A stretch of 11,367 nucleotides of DNA from Brachybacterium sp. Lineage in GTDB: Bacteria > Actinomycetota > Actinomycetes > Actinomycetales > Dermabacteraceae. Shown one piece after another: positions 6,158 through 11,367 of this stretch. Within the stretch, counting starts at the first letter, position 1, and each line of letters starts with the position of its first letter. The position numbers and the translations under genes are program-made. Below the pieces are notes generated by a model. The model searched no databases and was not told where the DNA came from. It was given only the letters and a program-made list of their open reading frames with translations. The stretch is from NCBI GenBank assembly GCA_027322375.1, contig DAHVRS010000483.1, positions 1 to 11,367 of the forward strand, read 5' to 3'.

Positions 6158-6934
6158 TCAGCTGACCAGGTAGCCCCCGTCGACCGGGATCTCGGCGCCG
6201 TTGACCATCGAGGCAGCGTCGGAGGCGAGCCAGACCGCGACGTCGGAGACCTCGCGGGGCTGGGCGAAGCGGGACTGCGGGATCCGGGCGAGCATCGGTG
6301 CGGCCTTGGCCGGCTGCTCGCCCCACACCTTCTGTCCCATGTCCGTGAGCACCACGGTCGGGCAGATCGAGTTGGCTCGCACGCCACGCTCCCCCAGCTC
6401 GAGGGCGAGGGTGCGGGTGGCCATCACGAGCCCGGCCTTCGCGGTCGAGTAGGCATAGTGCTCGGCGAGCGGCCGCAGCGCGGCGGCGGAGGCGATCGTG
6501 AGGATCGCCCCGCCGCCGGAGGCTGCCATCGCCGCGCCGGCCCGCGCCGCGAGCAGGGCGGGGGCACGCAGGTTGACCTGCATCGTCTCGTCGAAGTGCG
6601 CGGTGTCCAGCGCCTCGATGCTCTCCGGATGAGAGAGGCCGGCGTTGTTCACCAGCACGTCCAGCCCGTCGATCAGGCTGTTCGCCTCGTCCCAGACGCG
6701 GTCCGGGACCTCGGGATCGGCGAGGTCCGCGGAGAGGACGGCCGTGCGCACGCCGTGCTCTGCGGCCAGGCGCGCGGCGGGGGCTTCGAGAGTGGCACCG
6801 TCACGGGCGGTGAGCACGAGATCGGCGCCGGCCGCCGCGAATGCGCGGGCGATATCGGCGCCGATCCCTCGGCTCGCTCCCGTGATCAGGGCCTTCCGGC
6901 TGGACAGGGGGCGCTGCTGCTGCTCGGGGCTCAT
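6158..6934 (-). CDS. Short-chain dehydrogenase/reductase (classical SDR)
   Basis: This 258-residue cytoplasmic oxidoreductase has every classical SDR landmark: the nucleotide-binding GASRGIG (19-25), a D70 after the third strand, NNAG (96-99), and the catalytic tetrad Asn121, Ser149, Tyr162 and Lys166 (YSTAK). The C-terminal PVDGGYLVS is typical of FabG-like and polyol or gluconate dehydrogenase-like members. Arg22 in the glycine motif and Arg44 after the second strand favour NADP(H). The substrate cannot be read from the sequence. The gene is 49 bases downstream of metQ on the same strand, but no Shine-Dalgarno precedes its ATG. Instead TAGCCT lies six bases upstream, suggesting a leaderless transcript independent of the methionine operon. 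A metabolic link to methionine is not supported. Confidence 0.88.
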   Translation of the reverse strand: MSPEQQQRPLSSRKALITGASRGIGADIARAFAAAGADLVLTARDGATLEAPAARLAAEHGVRTAVLSADLADPEVPDRVWDEANSLIDGLDVLVNNAGLSHPESIEALDTAHFDETMQVNLRAPALLAARAGAAMAASGGGAILTIASAAALRPLAEHYAYSTAKAGLVMATRTLALELGERGVRANSICPTVVLTDMGQKVWGEQPAKAAPMLARIPQSRFAQPREVSDVAVWLASDAASMVNGAEIPVDGGYLVS

Positions 6935-6940
6935 CGCCCC

Positions 6941-6946
6941 AGGCTA
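6941..6946 (-). promoter_or_regulatory. Candidate -10 box for a leaderless dehydrogenase transcript
   Basis: The minus strand reads TAGCCT, then GGGGCG, then the ATG of the dehydrogenase. With the usual six to seven bases from -10 to the first transcribed base, transcription would begin at the A of the start codon. Leaderless mRNAs of this kind are common in actinobacteria. The absence of a clear ribosome-binding site supports it; no strong -35 was found. Confidence 0.35.
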
Positions 6947-6970
6947 CTCAGAACGCGAGGATGCTTCCGC

Positions 6971-6984
6971 AGGCACGGATGCCT
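6971..6984 (-). terminator. Weak hairpin at the end of metQ
   Basis: In the metNIQ transcript AGGCA and TGCCT pair around a TCCG tetraloop, beginning at the last base of the metQ stop codon. There is no following U-run, so this may stabilise the 3' end or only attenuate read-through into the dehydrogenase gene. Confidence 0.35.
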
Positions 6985-7829
6985 CAGAAGGCGGGGATGA
7001 CCGCGCCGTTGGTGTAGGTCTCCTCGATGAAGGTGCGGACCTCGTCGCTGTGGAGCAGCTCGTCGAGCTTCACGAGTCCCTCGTTCTCGGCCTCTGCCGC
7101 GCGGACCACCATCATGTTCGCGTTCGGGTTGCCCTCGCCCTCCTCGAGCACGATGGCCTCCTCGGCCGGGTTCATGCCCGCCTCGAGGGCGTAGTTGCCG
7201 TTGACCACGGCGATCGCGAAGTCTGCCAGCGAGCGCGGGATCTGCGCGGCCTCGAGCTCGGTGAACTTCAGCTTCTTCGGGTTCTCGGCGATGTCGGCGG
7301 TGGTCGCCGAGGTGGGGGCGACGCCGTCGGCGAGGGTGATCACGCCGTTGGCGGCGAGGAGGTCCAGGCCGCGGCCGCGGTTGGTGGGGTCATTCGCGAT
7401 CGCGACCTCGTCCCCGTCGGAGAGCTCATCGAGCGAGGCGAGGGACTCGGAGTAGATGCCCAGCGGCTCCACGTGGACGCCCTCGAAGCCGAAGAAGTCG
7501 AAGCCCTTCTCCGACATCTGCTCCTCGAGGAAGGCGGGGGTCTGGTAGTAGTTCGCATCGAGGTCGCCGTCGCTGAGCGCCTGGTTCGGGATCTGGTAGT
7601 CGGTGTACTCGGTGATCTCGAGAGCGAGGCCCGCGTCGGCCGCGAGGTTGTCCTTGATGAAGGTGAGGATCTCGGCGTGCGGGGCCGGGGAGGCACCGAT
7701 GCGGATCGTGGTCACGCCGTCCTCCTCCGTCGGGCCCTCGGCGCCGCCGGCGCCGCAGGCGGCGAGGGCGAGCGCGGCGAGGCCAGTGCCAGAGGCGAGA
7801 AGAGCGCTGCGGCGAGAGATCGTGGTCAT
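6984..7829 (-). CDS. metQ: Methionine ABC transporter substrate-binding lipoprotein
   Basis: MetQ (281 residues) captures methionine outside the membrane and delivers it to MetNI. Residues 1-25 form a lipoprotein signal ending in the lipobox LAAC, with Cys25 as the lipidation site. The mature part has NlpA/MetQ hallmarks: IRIGASPAPHAEIL, ITEYTDYQIPNQAL, DANYYQTPAFL, IANDPTNRGRGL and a C-terminal YTNGAVIPAF. The signal also contains SRRSALL (5-11), which resembles a twin-arginine motif, so export could use Tat rather than Sec. GGAGGA (rc of 7836-7841) lies six bases before the ATG. It is the last gene of metN-metI-metQ, separated from metI by 45 bases that are mostly a G-rich repeat on the plus strand. 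Length and order are normal for the family. D- or L-methionine preference cannot be judged. Confidence 0.93.
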   Translation of the reverse strand: MTTISRRSALLASGTGLAALALAACGAGGAEGPTEEDGVTTIRIGASPAPHAEILTFIKDNLAADAGLALEITEYTDYQIPNQALSDGDLDANYYQTPAFLEEQMSEKGFDFFGFEGVHVEPLGIYSESLASLDELSDGDEVAIANDPTNRGRGLDLLAANGVITLADGVAPTSATTADIAENPKKLKFTELEAAQIPRSLADFAIAVVNGNYALEAGMNPAEEAIVLEEGEGNPNANMMVVRAAEAENEGLVKLDELLHSDEVRTFIEETYTNGAVIPAF

Positions 7830-7845
7830 GGGGTGTCCTCCAGGT

Positions 7846-7870
7846 GGGGATGGGATGGGATGGGATGGGG
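7846..7870 (+). repeat. Five G-tracts, (GGGAT)n, G-quadruplex-forming motif
   Basis: The plus strand carries GGGG-AT-GGG-AT-GGG-AT-GGG-AT-GGGG, that is five runs of three to four G with two-base loops, an ideal pattern for a parallel quadruplex. It begins four bases beyond the metI stop and ends four bases before the metQ ribosome-binding site. The G-rich strand is the template for metQ, so the mRNA has the C-rich copy. The (GGGAT) unit is also a simple repeat prone to slippage. Confidence 0.75.
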
Positions 7871-7874
7871 CAGG

Positions 7875-8570
7875 TCAGCGGGCCGCGGCACGGTGGTCGA
7901 CGGCGCGGGCGAGGGCGGAGCCGAGCGCCTGGATCGCGATCACGATGGCGACCAGCACGAGGACGGTCGCGACCATCACGACGTTGTCGTAGCTCTGGTA
8001 GCCGTTGCGGATGGCGAGGTCACCGAGTCCCTTGCCGCCCACGGCGCCGGCCATCGCGGTGTAGCCGATGACGGCGATCGTGGTGGTGGTCAGCGAGCCG
8101 ATGATGCCGGGCAGCGCCTCGGGCAGCAGCACCTGGCGGATGATCTGCCAGCGGGACGCGCCCATCATCTGCACCGCCTCGATCTTGCCGGCGGAGATCT
8201 CGCGCAGGTTGATCTCGATCAGACGGGCCAGGAACGGGATCGCGGAGATCGCGAGCGCGAACATCGCCGCGTTCGGGCCGGTCACGCGGCCCACCACGAA
8301 GCGGGTCACGGGGATCAGCGCGATGATCAGGATGATGAACGGGAAGGAACGGCCCACGTTCACGATGAACCCGACCACGCTGTTGATCCAGCGGGTCGCG
8401 CCGCTGCGCGCCCCGGAGGTCTCGAACAGCAGAAGCCCCAGCGGCACCCCGATCACGGTGGAGAACAGCACGGTCCCCACGGTCATGTACAGAGTGATCA
8501 GGGTGTTGGACCACAGCGAGGTGTTGGAGTCCCAGGTGGTGAAGACCGGGTTGTCGAGCAGCTCGATCAC
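7875..8570 (-). CDS. metI: Methionine ABC transporter permease
   Basis: MetI (231 residues) forms the membrane channel of the methionine importer as a dimer with two MetN. About five hydrophobic segments are visible: 20-49, 62-89, 99-118, a segment after the EAA loop (about 152-175) and the last near 190-215. VGRSFPFIILIIALIPVTR and the EAA-type coupling loop KIEAVQMMGASRWQIIRQVLLPEALPGI (split across 129-156, with the G at 137) are characteristic of MetI. The start is GTG, overlapping the metN stop in the four bases GTGA, so translation is coupled. A very strong ribosome-binding site precedes it inside metN. Length is normal (E. coli MetI is 217 residues). Confidence 0.93.
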   Translation of the reverse strand: MIELLDNPVFTTWDSNTSLWSNTLITLYMTVGTVLFSTVIGVPLGLLLFETSGARSGATRWINSVVGFIVNVGRSFPFIILIIALIPVTRFVVGRVTGPNAAMFALAISAIPFLARLIEINLREISAGKIEAVQMMGASRWQIIRQVLLPEALPGIIGSLTTTTIAVIGYTAMAGAVGGKGLGDLAIRNGYQSYDNVVMVATVLVLVAIVIAIQALGSALARAVDHRAAAR

Positions 8571-9631
8571 GCGGTCACCTCCTTCGCGACGACGCCGGCG
8601 CTCTCGAGCTCGGCGAGGAAGGCGTTCAGGCCCTCACGGGAGATGGGCGTGCCGGAGTAGTTGCGCAGGGCGAGCTGCACCCGTCCCACCTGGCGGCCGC
8701 CGATGGTCTCGATGGTTCCGGCGACGAGCGTCGCCGCGGCCTCGTAGGTCTCGGCGAGGCGGATGAGGTCCTCGGTGGTGCGGAAGCGCTCGGAGTTGCC
8801 GTAGTCGCAGTTCACGACCAGCGCCTCGATCCCGGTGGGGGCGGGCGGCAGCGGGATCAGCTCGGCGCTGAGGGGGCCCAGCGGATCCGAGGCGACCTCG
8901 AGCAGGTCGCCGGTCTGGGTGATCGTGCCGTTCTCGAGCAGGGTGACGGTGTCGCACACCTCGCGCACCACGCCCATCTCGTGGGTGATGATCACGACCG
9001 TGATGCCCAGGCGCTCGCGCAGGTCGGAGAGCAGGTTCAGGATCTGGCGGGTGGTGCCGCCGTCGAGCGCACTGGTGGGCTCATCGCACAGCAGCACCTT
9101 CGGCTCGGCGGCGAGCCCGCGCGCGATGCCGACGCGCTGGATCTGCCCGCCGGAGAGCTGCGCGGGGTAGTTGTGCTCGCGTCCGGAGAGGCCCACGAGC
9201 TCGACCAGCTGCGCGACTCGCTCGCGGCGCTGCGCGCGGGGGACGCCCGCGATCTCGAGCGGGTGGGCGATGTTCTGCGCGGCGGTGCGGGAGTCCAGCA
9301 GGTTCGCGTGCTGGAAGACCATGCCGATGTTGCGGCGGGCGGCGCGCAACGCAGCACCCTCGAGGGCGGCGATGTCGGTGCCGTCGACCTCGACCCGGCC
9401 CGAGGTGGGCTTCTCCAGCCCGGTGAGGCAGCGGATGAGAGTCGACTTGCCGGCGCCGGAGCGGCCGACGATCCCGTGCACGCGGCCCGGGGCGTGGTGG
9501 AGATCGATCCCGCCGAGCGCGACGACGGGGTCTCCGCCGCCGGGTGCGGGGAAGACCTTGGTCAGTCCGTCGAGTGTGATCACCGAAGTGATGATGGCAC
9601 CGGGGCCAGGCCGGGTGAAGGATGTGTTCAT
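8567..9631 (-). CDS. metN: Methionine ABC transporter ATP-binding protein
   Basis: MetN (354 residues from this ATG) is the ATPase of the importer. Motifs in order: Walker A GRSGAGKST (56-64), Q-loop Gln107 in GMVFQHANLL, signature LSGGQ (159-163), Walker B VLLCDEP (179-185) with catalytic Glu184, and switch His217 in ITHEMG. Residues about 265-350 form a NIL domain, which in E. coli MetN binds methionine and shuts transport down when the internal pool is high. The start is uncertain: the ATG at 9631-9629 has no good ribosome-binding site, while a GTG at 9583-9581 would begin MITLDGLTKVF, which lines up with the start of E. coli MetN. The gene heads a three-gene operon with metI and metQ, divergent from the small membrane protein. 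No SAM or other known methionine riboswitch is evident upstream. Confidence 0.93.
   Translation of the reverse strand: MNTSFTRPGPGAIITSVITLDGLTKVFPAPGGGDPVVALGGIDLHHAPGRVHGIVGRSGAGKSTLIRCLTGLEKPTSGRVEVDGTDIAALEGAALRAARRNIGMVFQHANLLDSRTAAQNIAHPLEIAGVPRAQRRERVAQLVELVGLSGREHNYPAQLSGGQIQRVGIARGLAAEPKVLLCDEPTSALDGGTTRQILNLLSDLRERLGITVVIITHEMGVVREVCDTVTLLENGTITQTGDLLEVASDPLGPLSAELIPLPPAPTGIEALVVNCDYGNSERFRTTEDLIRLAETYEAAATLVAGTIETIGGRQVGRVQLALRNYSGTPISREGLNAFLAELESAGVVAKEVTA
8575..8584 (-). promoter_or_regulatory. Near-perfect ribosome-binding site for metI inside metN
   Basis: The minus strand reads AAGGAGGTGA, complementary to ten bases of the usual anti-Shine-Dalgarno end of 16S rRNA, four bases before the GTG start (seven from the GGAGG core). 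It decides the GTG at 8570-8568 as the start and would compensate for the weaker start codon. Confidence 0.8.
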
Positions 9632-9707
9632 CTACCGCAACAAACGTCACAGACCTGCGCGAACGGGTGTGGAGGGGGTCACTGCGCCGGCGCTCCGCGG
9701 CGACCTC

Positions 9708-9719
9708 TGACATTTGTCA
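9708..9719. promoter_or_regulatory. Palindrome TGACATTTGTCA, candidate operator between metN and the divergent gene
   Basis: TGACA-TT-TGTCA is a perfect inverted repeat in an AT-rich island of a very GC-rich region. It contains TTGTCA (9714-9719), a five-of-six match to the -35 consensus reading rightward. A related element, TGACGTTTGTTG on the minus strand, lies at 9638-9649, just upstream of metN. A dimeric regulator of methionine uptake or of the small membrane protein is a reasonable guess; its identity is unknown. Confidence 0.45.
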
Positions 9720-9835
9720 TGAGCGGTCCGTGAGGGATGCATGCGCATCGGTGAGAGTGCGCCCTACCGCCCGGCCCGGTCCCCCGGGGAGAGTGGAGCC
9801 ATCACCACCACCGGCCCCCGGAAGGACCGCTCATG
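9718..9835. repeat. 12-bp perfect inverted repeat spanning a 94-base loop, right arm over start codon
   Basis: CATGAGCGGTCC (9718-9729) and GGACCGCTCATG (9824-9835) are exact reverse complements. The right arm contains part of the ribosome-binding site GGAAGGA (9820-9826) and the ATG (9833-9835) of the small membrane protein gene. The left arm overlaps the last two bases of the TGACATTTGTCA palindrome. The loop holds a GATGC/GCATC hairpin (9736-9749) and a TCCCC/GGGGA element (9780-9790). A transcript beginning left of 9718 could fold and hide the start site. Confidence 0.6.
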
Positions 9836-10339
9836 TTCCAGGACCTGCTCGCTCAGCTCCACGCCCTCGTCTCCGACCTCGACCCGTGGCTGCAGCTGCT
9901 GGCGCTGATCCCCGTGGGCGCGATCCCCTTCATCGAGTCGTACCTCGGCAGCTTCCTCGGCACGGCCCTCGGCATCCACCCGGCCCTCGCGATCCCCGCC
10001 GCGGCGCTCGGGAACCTGCTGGCCACCTTCGCCGCGATCGCCCTGTCGGGCCGCGCTCGCGACGCGGTCGCGGACGGTCGCCGCCGGCGCCGCGGCGAGG
10101 ACCCCGAGAAGGCACCTTCTCGGTTCCGCGCCAAGGTCGCCTCCGCGTTCGCGAAGTACGGCGTGCCCGGCGTGTGCCTGCTGGGCCCGTTCGTCGTCGC
10201 CTCCCAGATCACCGGCCCCACCCTGGTGGCACTCGGCGCCGCACGCCGCAGCGTCTACCTGTGGATGACCGTCTCGATCGTGGCCTGGGGCGTCCTGTTC
10301 GGCGCCTTCGGCGGGCTGTTCCTCGCCTCGCTCGCCTGA
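9833..10339 (+). CDS. Small four-helix membrane protein, putative small multidrug export-like
   Basis: This 168-residue integral membrane protein has about four hydrophobic stretches: 18-38 (with IPFIESYLG), 45-72, 108-133 (GPFVVASQITGP) and 139-166. A strongly basic loop between the second and third carries an RRRRR run and should face the cytoplasm. The proline-rich PFIES motif and the overall size resemble the family called putative small multidrug export protein (PF06695), but that name is weakly founded and no transport substrate can be read. It could also be placed near the DedA-like small membrane proteins. GGAAGGA (9820-9826) six bases upstream supports the start, which may be masked by the inverted repeat described at 9718-9835. 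The sensor kinase gene follows after 39 bases on the same strand. Confidence 0.7.
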   Translation: MFQDLLAQLHALVSDLDPWLQLLALIPVGAIPFIESYLGSFLGTALGIHPALAIPAAALGNLLATFAAIALSGRARDAVADGRRRRRGEDPEKAPSRFRAKVASAFAKYGVPGVCLLGPFVVASQITGPTLVALGAARRSVYLWMTVSIVAWGVLFGAFGGLFLASLA

Positions 10340-10344
10340 GCAGA

Positions 10345-10350
10345 TAGTCT
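10345..10350 (+). promoter_or_regulatory. Possible -10 hexamer before the sensor kinase gene
   Basis: TAGTCT matches the TAnnnT pattern, 28 bases before the kinase start. It could give the kinase its own promoter, but no convincing -35 was found, and the short gap from the preceding gene also allows co-transcription. Confidence 0.2.
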
Positions 10351-10378
10351 CCTGACCTCCACCGTCGAGAGGATCCTC

Positions 10379-11367
10379 GTGGCCCCCAGCTCCGCCCGCC
10401 AGTGGACCGTGTTCTTCGCCTACACGGCGTGGTCGGTCGTCATGGTGCTGGTGCTCGTGCCGCTGGGGTTCCTCGCGCTGATGCACCTGTCCCTGCCCGT
10501 CGCGTTCGGCGAGGACACGTTCGCGATGGCTGCGCTGCTCGTCCAGGTGATCCTGGCCGCCTGGACCGGCCGGCGCGAGATGGCGGCGTGGGCGCGACTG
10601 GCACCGCCCCCGGAGCGCGACCGCTGGGACCTGCCCCGGGTGGGCCGCGTCCCCGCCGACCGGCTGCTGTGGGCCGTGGCCGCCCCCGTCGCAGTGGTCG
10701 CCGCGCTCGTCCTGGCCGGGGCCGATCCGCGGCTGCTGCTGGTCTCCGCCCTCTCCCTGCTGGTCTCGCTCGTGATCCGGTGGCGGTGGGAGGTCGGGGC
10801 GGGTGCGTCGGTGGCGCTGGTGGCGCTCGCGCTGCTGCTGGGGGCCTCGTCGCAGCTCGCCCTTCCGCTGGCGAGCCTGGTCCTGGCCGCCGTGCTGACG
10901 GTGCGGATGTCGCTGTGGCTCGCAGCGATGGTCCGCGAGCTCGACGTCGCCCGTGAGGCGCAGGCGCAGCTGGCCGTCGCCGAGGAGCGCCTGCGCTTCC
11001 CCGCGACCTGCACGACGTCACCGGACGGGACCTGTCCGTGATCGCGGTGAAGTCCGAGCTGGTCGCGCAGCTGGCCGAGCGGGAGGATCCCCGCGCCGTC
11101 GAGCATGGGCGCGAGGTCGCGCAGATCGCCCGCGCCTCCCTCGCCGAGATCCGCTCCCTGGTGCGGGGCTACCGCGAGGCGGACCTGGCCACCGAGCTGC
11201 AGGGCACCGCCTCGCTGCTGCGTTCGGCGCACGCGGAGGTCACGGTGCACGGGGACGCCGACGACGTCCCGGCCCGGCATCGCGGCACCGCCGCGTGGGT
11301 GCTGCGGGAGGGCGGCACGAACATCCTGCGGCACGCCGGCCCGTCGGCCGTCACCATCGCACTGGGT
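10379..11367 (+). pseudogene. Membrane sensor histidine kinase (HisKA_3/NarL-type), frameshifted and cut by window edge
   Basis: From GTG at 10379, preceded by GAGAGGA (10367-10373), the protein has six hydrophobic helices (about 10-34, 45-62, 94-114, 117-133, 139-155, 158-180), a short linker AREAQAQLAVAEERLRF, and then shifts into a nonsense tail ending at a stop at 11039-11041. Another frame takes over at 11002 with RDLHDVTGRDLSVIAVK, an H-box of the HisKA_3 family with phospho-acceptor His at 11011-11013, and continues with no stop to the edge, including REGGTNILRHA, the N-box of the ATPase domain. The break falls at TTCCCCGCGAC (10997-11007): adding one G to give TTC GCC CGC GAC restores FARDLHD exactly. 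So one base is missing, either a real mutation that removes the kinase core or a sequence error. As a gene it would be a DesK/NarX-like sensor that phosphorylates a response regulator, probably encoded just beyond the window. Confidence 0.85.

Noticed and set aside
3700..6387. An 895-codon open frame on the minus strand opposite ptrB
   Set aside because: It is antisense to a clearly coding gene with intact motifs. The product is low-complexity, rich in Arg, Gly and Val, with no domain; such frames arise from GC-rich codon bias.
6645..8660. A 671-codon open frame on the plus strand opposite the dehydrogenase, metQ and metI
   Set aside because: It crosses three genes with unmistakable family motifs on the other strand and gives a His/Asp/Gly/Arg-rich product with no recognisable domain.
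9780..9790. TCCCCCGGGGA as an independent terminator hairpin
   Set aside because: The arms leave almost no loop, no T-run follows, and it lies upstream of a gene; GC-rich chance symmetry is enough.
9632..9832. A SAM-type riboswitch upstream of metN
   Set aside because: I could not find the conserved cores or the multi-helix junction of the SAM classes, and the strongest symmetry here reads as operators or as the leader of the other gene.

Overview
The window is very GC-rich. Its genes use G/C-ending codons, GTG starts, ATGA/GTGA gene overlaps and strong Shine-Dalgarno sequences. Together with the gene content this suggests an actinobacterium, probably in or near the Micrococcales; a Brachybacterium-like genome would fit, but the sequence alone does not prove it.

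Layout, left to right. (1) A universal stress protein gene is cut by the left edge (minus strand). Upstream of it, also on the minus strand, is an XRE-type regulator (419-1405) with a large beta-rich C-terminal domain I do not recognise. (2) A divergent control region and long leader (1406-1819) precede two plus-strand S9-family peptidase genes that overlap by four bases (ATGA). The second (3970-6096) is a complete oligopeptidase B (PtrB). The first (1820-3973) is a full-length paralogue in which the Ser, Asp and His of the catalytic triad and the oxyanion Tyr are all replaced or deleted, while the rest of the fold is kept. This dead/live pair is the most notable thing in the window. (3) Convergent to it, on the minus strand, is a complete methionine ABC importer operon, metN-metI-metQ (9631 down to 6984), followed by a short-chain dehydrogenase (6934-6158) that may have its own leaderless promoter. 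(4) Divergent from metN is a small four-helix membrane protein (9833-10339), followed by a six-helix HisKA_3 sensor kinase (10379 to the right edge). The kinase is broken by a one-base deletion just before its H-box.

How the parts work together. metNIQ forms one D-methionine/L-methionine uptake system: ATPase with a C-terminal NIL sensor domain, permease and lipoprotein. The peptidase pair should act in the cytoplasm on short basic peptides, with the inactive copy made first and the active copy translated by coupling. The XRE regulator shares their control region and is an obvious candidate regulator, but this is only positional inference.

Non-coding structure worth attention includes a five-tract G-quadruplex motif between metI and metQ, a 12-bp perfect inverted repeat whose right arm covers the ribosome-binding site and start codon of the small membrane protein, and TGAC-N4-GTCA palindromes in both divergent control regions. 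No tRNA, rRNA, CRISPR array, insertion sequence or attachment site was seen.
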